Below, one piece after another: positions 59,839 through 64,000 of a stretch of DNA of 64,000 nucleotides. The stretch is from contig JADNRX010000178.1 of NCBI GenBank assembly GCA_015501595.1, positions 1-64,000 of the forward strand. The letters are read 5' to 3'. The notes below the pieces were generated by a model, which was not told where the DNA came from, did no database searches, and saw only the letters and a program-made list of their open reading frames with translations. Position 1 is the first letter of the stretch. The number at the start of each line of letters is the position of its first letter. Origin of the DNA: Hymenopellis radicata. Its lineage: Eukaryota; Basidiomycota; Agaricomycetes; Agaricales; Physalacriaceae. The translations under genes and the position numbers were made by a program.

Positions 59839-61548
59839 CTACCGTCTATCGCCATCATACACTAGTCCGGCAAGGCCATACCGAACGACAAATGCGAATA
59901 AGCTCCCGGCAACCTGGGGACCATCAATAATGCGCTCAAGGCAAGAATGGCAGGGCGTCACCTGAGTACACATTAGCACCTTGACAAGGCTCTTCTCATT
60001 CATGGGTCCGAAACGGAGCAATAGAAAGTTGAGTATTGTCAAGTTGGTGGTCTCCAATATACTACCCGACGTAGAGGTAGTCGTCTCAGTCAACCCGAGG
60101 GTGGAAAACACCTTCAACACGAGTGTGGTCAGCTGAGAGGGTGGCCGCAAGAATTGCGCCTTCGATGGATGGAGTAGATTTGTCTGTGAGTCGAATCTAT
60201 TGGCCCATCAGACTCAACTATATACGTATACGGTCTAGAGCGCACCTGGGTACTCGATGTCGCGGACACGGCACCAGTCCAAAGAGTTGCGGACATGACA
60301 GCAGGAAGTTGAATACCTGAGGGATAAAGAAGAGCAACAGAGTCTTGGAGAAATGGGCCTGAATTCCGACTACGGCGAATGCCATGCCTGTCAAGTAACA
60401 AAGCGTATCTCCGGGAACGCACGGGCAGGATACCTATTGGCGCTCGTCAAATAGGTCGTTTTGGTATGGAGATACTCACCAATTGTGGTACATGAATCCC
60501 GAGCAAACTGCCACAAGGGGTAACATAAAGTACAGACTGAGGAGATGACGTTCAACGAGAACTTTGCTGCCATATGCCATACCCGCGCTCCATACGCCAC
60601 CGAATTCAATTTCCGTCTTATTCCCAAGAAGGTGAAGTGGCAAACGAAATCCCATGGGCCAAGGAAGGTACAAGAGGTCGTTGATAATCACAGAGACCGC
60701 GATAATGATTGCTTGACTGACTTCTGAGCCATTTATACCAGCAAGAATGTTAATGCTGTTCGTAGAAAACGTCGATAACATGGACATGTACAAGTAGTAC
60801 AGCGGGCCTTTTAACAGTATGAAAAGGCGGAAGTCATGTTTAAATTTGGATACTGACCGAGGTTAACCAAGTTGCCGAATATTCTTCGAAATGGGAGAGG
60901 AACCACGACATGTGTATTTCCACCTTCGGCAAAGTATACCATAAGAAGGGGTATCGAGGCGATGATAGGTATAGGAAGCTTGTGTCTCCACCGAATGTCG
61001 AAAACGTCGTCCAAGAACCCGAGCATGGTCGCAATGAGGAGCGACAGAATGGACGAAAGATATACAGAAAGCTAGGCAGTATTAGCTCAAGCCACTACAA
61101 TTGACGGGAGAGATTTACTTGATGCAAAGGAAACTCTGTCACTGTTATGCCTTCACGAGTAACTGCTGCGGCGAGCGAATCGGAGAACGCAAACGGGATG
61201 AAAAGGAGGAGCGCGAGAATATACACTGACGCGCAGACCAGCCCCATACTCTCTGGACTGTGGAAGTTCAGAACCAGCCCAAAGAAAAGTGCACATTACG
61301 CACATGGGGGTAGCATAGGTCTTCAATAAATCCCGTCCTTTGAAGTTTGCCTTGACAAACGTCGATCCCAATGACGGGACAAGGTATATCGTCGACAAAA
61401 ATGCGAATATTGAGAATCCCAGTGACGTGTACAGTGCTGGTATCAATGGAATGGGGTCCAGCAATGGCCGTACGATGAACCAGGCGCCAATAGGGACCAA
61501 TCCAAGGAAAAGGACAGCTGGGAGAGGGCGAGGAGACAATTCAACCAT
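59839..61548 (-). CDS. ALG7: UDP-GlcNAc:dolichyl-phosphate GlcNAc-1-P transferase (GPT)
   Basis: First step of N-glycan precursor synthesis at the ER; the target of tunicamycin. Start at 61548 ([20 protein letters not shown]). A polytopic membrane protein with about ten hydrophobic helices, interrupted by short introns (about 61270-61300, 61065-61120, 60810-60858, 60430-60480, 60185-60245). Key blocks: [41 protein letters not shown] with the catalytic DD (about 61025-60950), [19 protein letters not shown] (about 60765-60710), [25 protein letters not shown] lumen loop, [26 protein letters not shown], and the closing cytosolic [15 protein letters not shown]. Order and motifs are those of eukaryotic GPT. 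Upstream lies a long-arm MITE (61735-62013). Confidence 0.92.
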
Positions 61549-61734
61549 GGTTATCCCCAAAGCATGAACGTTGAACGTTGAACACCGAAAAGACCAGTGA
61601 GTGAAACACTGAAAGCAGCGCGCTGACACGCGACGACGTGTCTGTCCGAATGCGATAGTCGTGGCTGTGCAGCGATACCAGTGCGCAAGAAATTACTTTC
61701 ACACGCCTCAAACGTGCTTCAAACCTTCAACGCC

Positions 61735-62013
61735 GGTCAATAATGAAAACGACACGGTAAAAATAAGATGAACCTACATCGCTGGCTATCGAGCGAGCCT
61801 TAAGAGAGATTGACGCGTTGCTTAGATGGCACAAGTAAGCATGTCGAGCTCGAATACACCATAGAAGACTGAACTTTGCTGTCAGCTTTCTGGTCTATGA
61901 TGCATAGTTCGGAAATTTCCTTGTGCATCTGAAGCGACGCGTCAATCTCTCTCGCTCGATAGCCAGCGATGTAGGTTCATCTTATTCTCACCGTATCGTT
62001 TTTATTATTGACC
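61735..62013. mobile_element. 279 bp MITE / long inverted repeat
   Basis: The left arm (61735 to about 61832) and right arm (about 61923-62013) are near-perfect reverse complements over about 90 bases. Shared core: AATAAGATGAACCTACATCG, continuing CTGGCTATCGAGCGAG, then AGAGAGATTGACGCGT and GCTT(C)AGATG. Differences are a few substitutions and a 5-base CCTTA insertion in the left arm (61799-61803). The loop is about 90 bases and non-coding. No certain target duplication was found, so the family is undetermined. Located 187 bases upstream of ALG7; an RNA copy would form a long hairpin. Confidence 0.85.
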
Positions 62014-62534
62014 CTTTGCTAGCCGGGAGAGTGTATCAGGTGCCTTCAAAGGGACCTTTACAACCATTGGTACGTCTGCTCGTCTTCATTGTCTTACGGG
62101 AAAGCTAATCGCGCAGAAGATCATCAGCAACACAGCGTGCACGATGTATACGTCCGTTTGCACACAGTCCGCCGTCCTGCGGGGAGCACGAGCGAAGAGA
62201 TTTTTTCTCCACGGAGAAAGTTGGGCAGGATACCATCATTTCTAGGATTGTCGAGAGCCCGACGTAGCCTCCAGCAGTTACAAGTACGACCTCGCGGTTC
62301 GCCTTTGACGGCTGAGCGTTCGTCTTCTCTTATGGTCGTGGTGTGAAAGAGGTTCGCCGATCGAACTGTTTGGCGGCTTGTGACTTGCTCTGGACCATCA
62401 TCACTTCAACAGCGGCGTCATGCGTGGCAAGACGCCGTGTCGTGAGAAGATCTATATAGACTTGTACTTATAAGAACCAGTACACGCAGAGGGCGCCAGC
62501 GCGAAGCACCCCCACCGTGTACCACCAAGCTTGA
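62014..62534. other. Intergenic before the last gene
   Basis: About 520 bases. A small inverted repeat TTTTTTCTCC ACGGAGAAA (62200-62219) is visible; nothing else recognisable. Confidence 0.45.
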
Positions 62535-64000
62535 ATGTCGGACGATATTGCTCTTGCGCAGAGTATTCTCAATGAACTTTTGTAAGTCTTTGTCTGTCTT
62601 CCGGCTGTTTTCTAAGTAGTACCAGGCGTGCCTTCGAGGCGCGCGATGTCCAGGTAAGAAACTCGGCGTTTCTTTTCCAAAGCTGATTTTGTAACAGGCT
62701 GCCACGACTTCTTTGGAACGTATACGCGATGAAATCAAGTACACGTCGGAGATGGGTCAGGTATACTTCAGCTTTGTCAAATCCCGCAACGCTGATCTCC
62801 TCTATGTCTAGAAACTCAGTCATTCATTGGTTTTGTACCGTCGAACAAGGGCGCATCACATTTCCCGACAATGAGACTATCGCAACAATATGTAGCTCAC
62901 TCGCTGGCAAGCTCCGCGCTGACCAGCGGCAGGCAAAACTCGACCTGATTGAAGACTGGTGGACTATTCCTGATGTTCCCACCACAAATCCTTCTACCAT
63001 AACATTCAAAGATACTACGGGCGACGAGGAAGATTGGGGGTCATGTGATGTCCAGACGAGCTTGGATGAGCCCTTCCGTCTAGCTTTCAAGCGTTTCAGA
63101 GTCCAACAAAACAAGAAATATCGCCACCCTTTCCTGCCTTGCCTTGACTTTGAGTTGTATAACCTCGGAGTCACCGACAACTTTACAGATGTGGCCTGCA
63201 AAGGCGATGTTACCGTTCGCGACGTTCTGGCGTCGCGCGGAGACGAAACTGTCTTTCCATTCCTCAGAAATTCGTTCAACTCGCATGCTAGGCAACATTC
63301 ATGTATCGTGTTCCAGAAACCTTGGAGCGGGTGCTTCCCTCTTGGTTCCCCCCCACCCCTTCGACCTGGCTTACGCCATCGATCCCCCCAGCCTACCGCC
63401 ACCTTGATGCATTGAAAGCGGACCGCACATCATTCCGCTCTTACCTGAAGGTTCCACTTCTCAACTTCCCCGGAACGGGCAAGGAGATACTTCCGTCCAT
63501 GAAAACACCACCACTCGTGGTTTCGGATGTATACCTGCCTGTCCAATTCCGTCCATACGGTCCTCCTTATTCAAGTACTTTCGATATCGATTCTGACCAT
63601 GTTCGGCCCCAGGACAAATTAATCCCTCCGCTGACTACCGAGCAAGTACTCCCACTCCTAGGCAGAGTCATCGAGTTCTCTATCGCACCTCTCGATCCAG
63701 CTTCCGAAGGTAATTCTAAGGAGGCAAGGAAGAAAACGGCGCAAGCTGTACAAAGATCTAGGTATCGACGATCGGCTGCACAATTTTATCGCCACTCCAT
63801 GGGGCTGGGATCCGTCGACGGCGTGTCTGTACTGCCTTGACCGTGTCGATACTGTGTGCATCCTCGATATTTCTAAGCCTGGGAGTTATGCTCCGTTCTG
63901 TGTGCCAATGGTCAATGTATGCCAATGGCTGGGTGTGGCATCTCTACCGGAGGACCAGTGGGCGCTGGAACAGGACGGGAATGCACCGGCGCCAGCAGCG
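62535..64000 (+). CDS. Unrecognised multi-exon protein, 3' end outside window
   Basis: I do not recognise the family. Start at 62535 (MSDDIALAQSILNELL), followed after short introns by RAFEARDVQ, AATTSLERIRDEIKYTSEMGQ, then a long exon (NSVIHWFCTVEQGRITFPDNETIATICSSL..) with helical character to about 63250. A likely 42-nt intron (63250-63291) leads to ATFMYRVPETLERVLPSWFPP, then LKADRTSFRSYLKVPLLNFPGTGKEILP and PPLTTEQVLPLLGRVIEFSIAPLDP. At 63735-63738 a run of four A breaks the frame; with three A it would read KEARKKRRKLYKDLGIDDRLHNF and go on through WGWDPSTACLYCLDRVD to the window edge. Tandem Pro-rich loops and CLYC are visible but give no function. Alternative: a genuine pseudogene. 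Confidence 0.6.

Noticed and set aside
60795..61104. Plus-strand frames inside ALG7
   Set aside because: Shadows of membrane-protein exons on the minus strand.
61735..62013. MicroRNA precursor
   Set aside because: Arms of about 90 bases with transposon-like symmetry fit a MITE better; no evidence for processing.

Overview
The window is nuclear DNA of a filamentous basidiomycete, most likely an agaricomycete. The coding style points there: genes on both strands, many short (about 45-70 nt) GT-AG introns, compact intergenic gaps, and families typical of mushroom-forming fungi (NACHT/WD40 STAND protein, F-box protein, GPI-type alpha-amylase, Kre6-like GH16, a small Cys-rich MCQQ protein). Genus and species cannot be read from the sequence.

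Layout. 1-1232 (-) is the 5' part of a secreted rhamnogalacturonan lyase. 1682-5504 is a divergent pair, a GRASP Golgi protein (-) and a PPR-type mitochondrial protein (+). 6031-12955 (+) holds a Zn2Cys6 regulator, the SUMO E1 subunit Aos1 and an FAD oxidoreductase. About 13180-14440 (-) is a decayed non-LTR reverse transcriptase. 14581-20435 (+) is phospholipase D. 20811-22071 (-) is saccharopine dehydrogenase and 22890-24883 (+) an alpha-amylase-like protein. 25.1-30 kb is an accessory island: a broken P-loop NTPase gene and a broken NACHT-WD40 gene face each other, each preceded by the same roughly 150 bp sequence, and a 149 bp TA-flanked MITE sits inside the NACHT gene. 30.5-33 kb has DNMT2, a SAP-domain gene and an intron-bearing tRNA-Leu(CAG). 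33.7-38.6 kb has an F-box protein, an SDR and a Kre6-like protein. 39.3-42.2 kb (-) is the AAA ATPase Afg2. 42.2-46.4 kb is gene-poor with coding scraps and one intact small Cys-rich gene. 46.4-64 kb is dense: a SET-Tad3 fusion, a Ulp2-like SUMO protease, dihydrofolate synthase, a low-complexity protein, capping protein alpha, isocitrate lyase with a peroxisomal SKL tail, Alg7, a 279 bp long-arm MITE, and the 5' part of an unrecognised gene.

Functional links are loose, as usual in fungi. SUMO activation (Aos1) and SUMO removal (Ulp2-like) are both present. tRNA editing or modification is represented twice (Tad3, Dnmt2). Wall or glycan genes (GH13, Kre6, Alg7) and carbon scavenging (RG lyase, isocitrate lyase) also occur. 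There is no biosynthetic cluster.

At least four conserved genes (PPR, PLD, DNMT2, the last gene) have one-base frame breaks located in single-base runs. Assembly error is a better explanation than four independent pseudogenes. The two island genes carry several different lesions and look genuinely broken.
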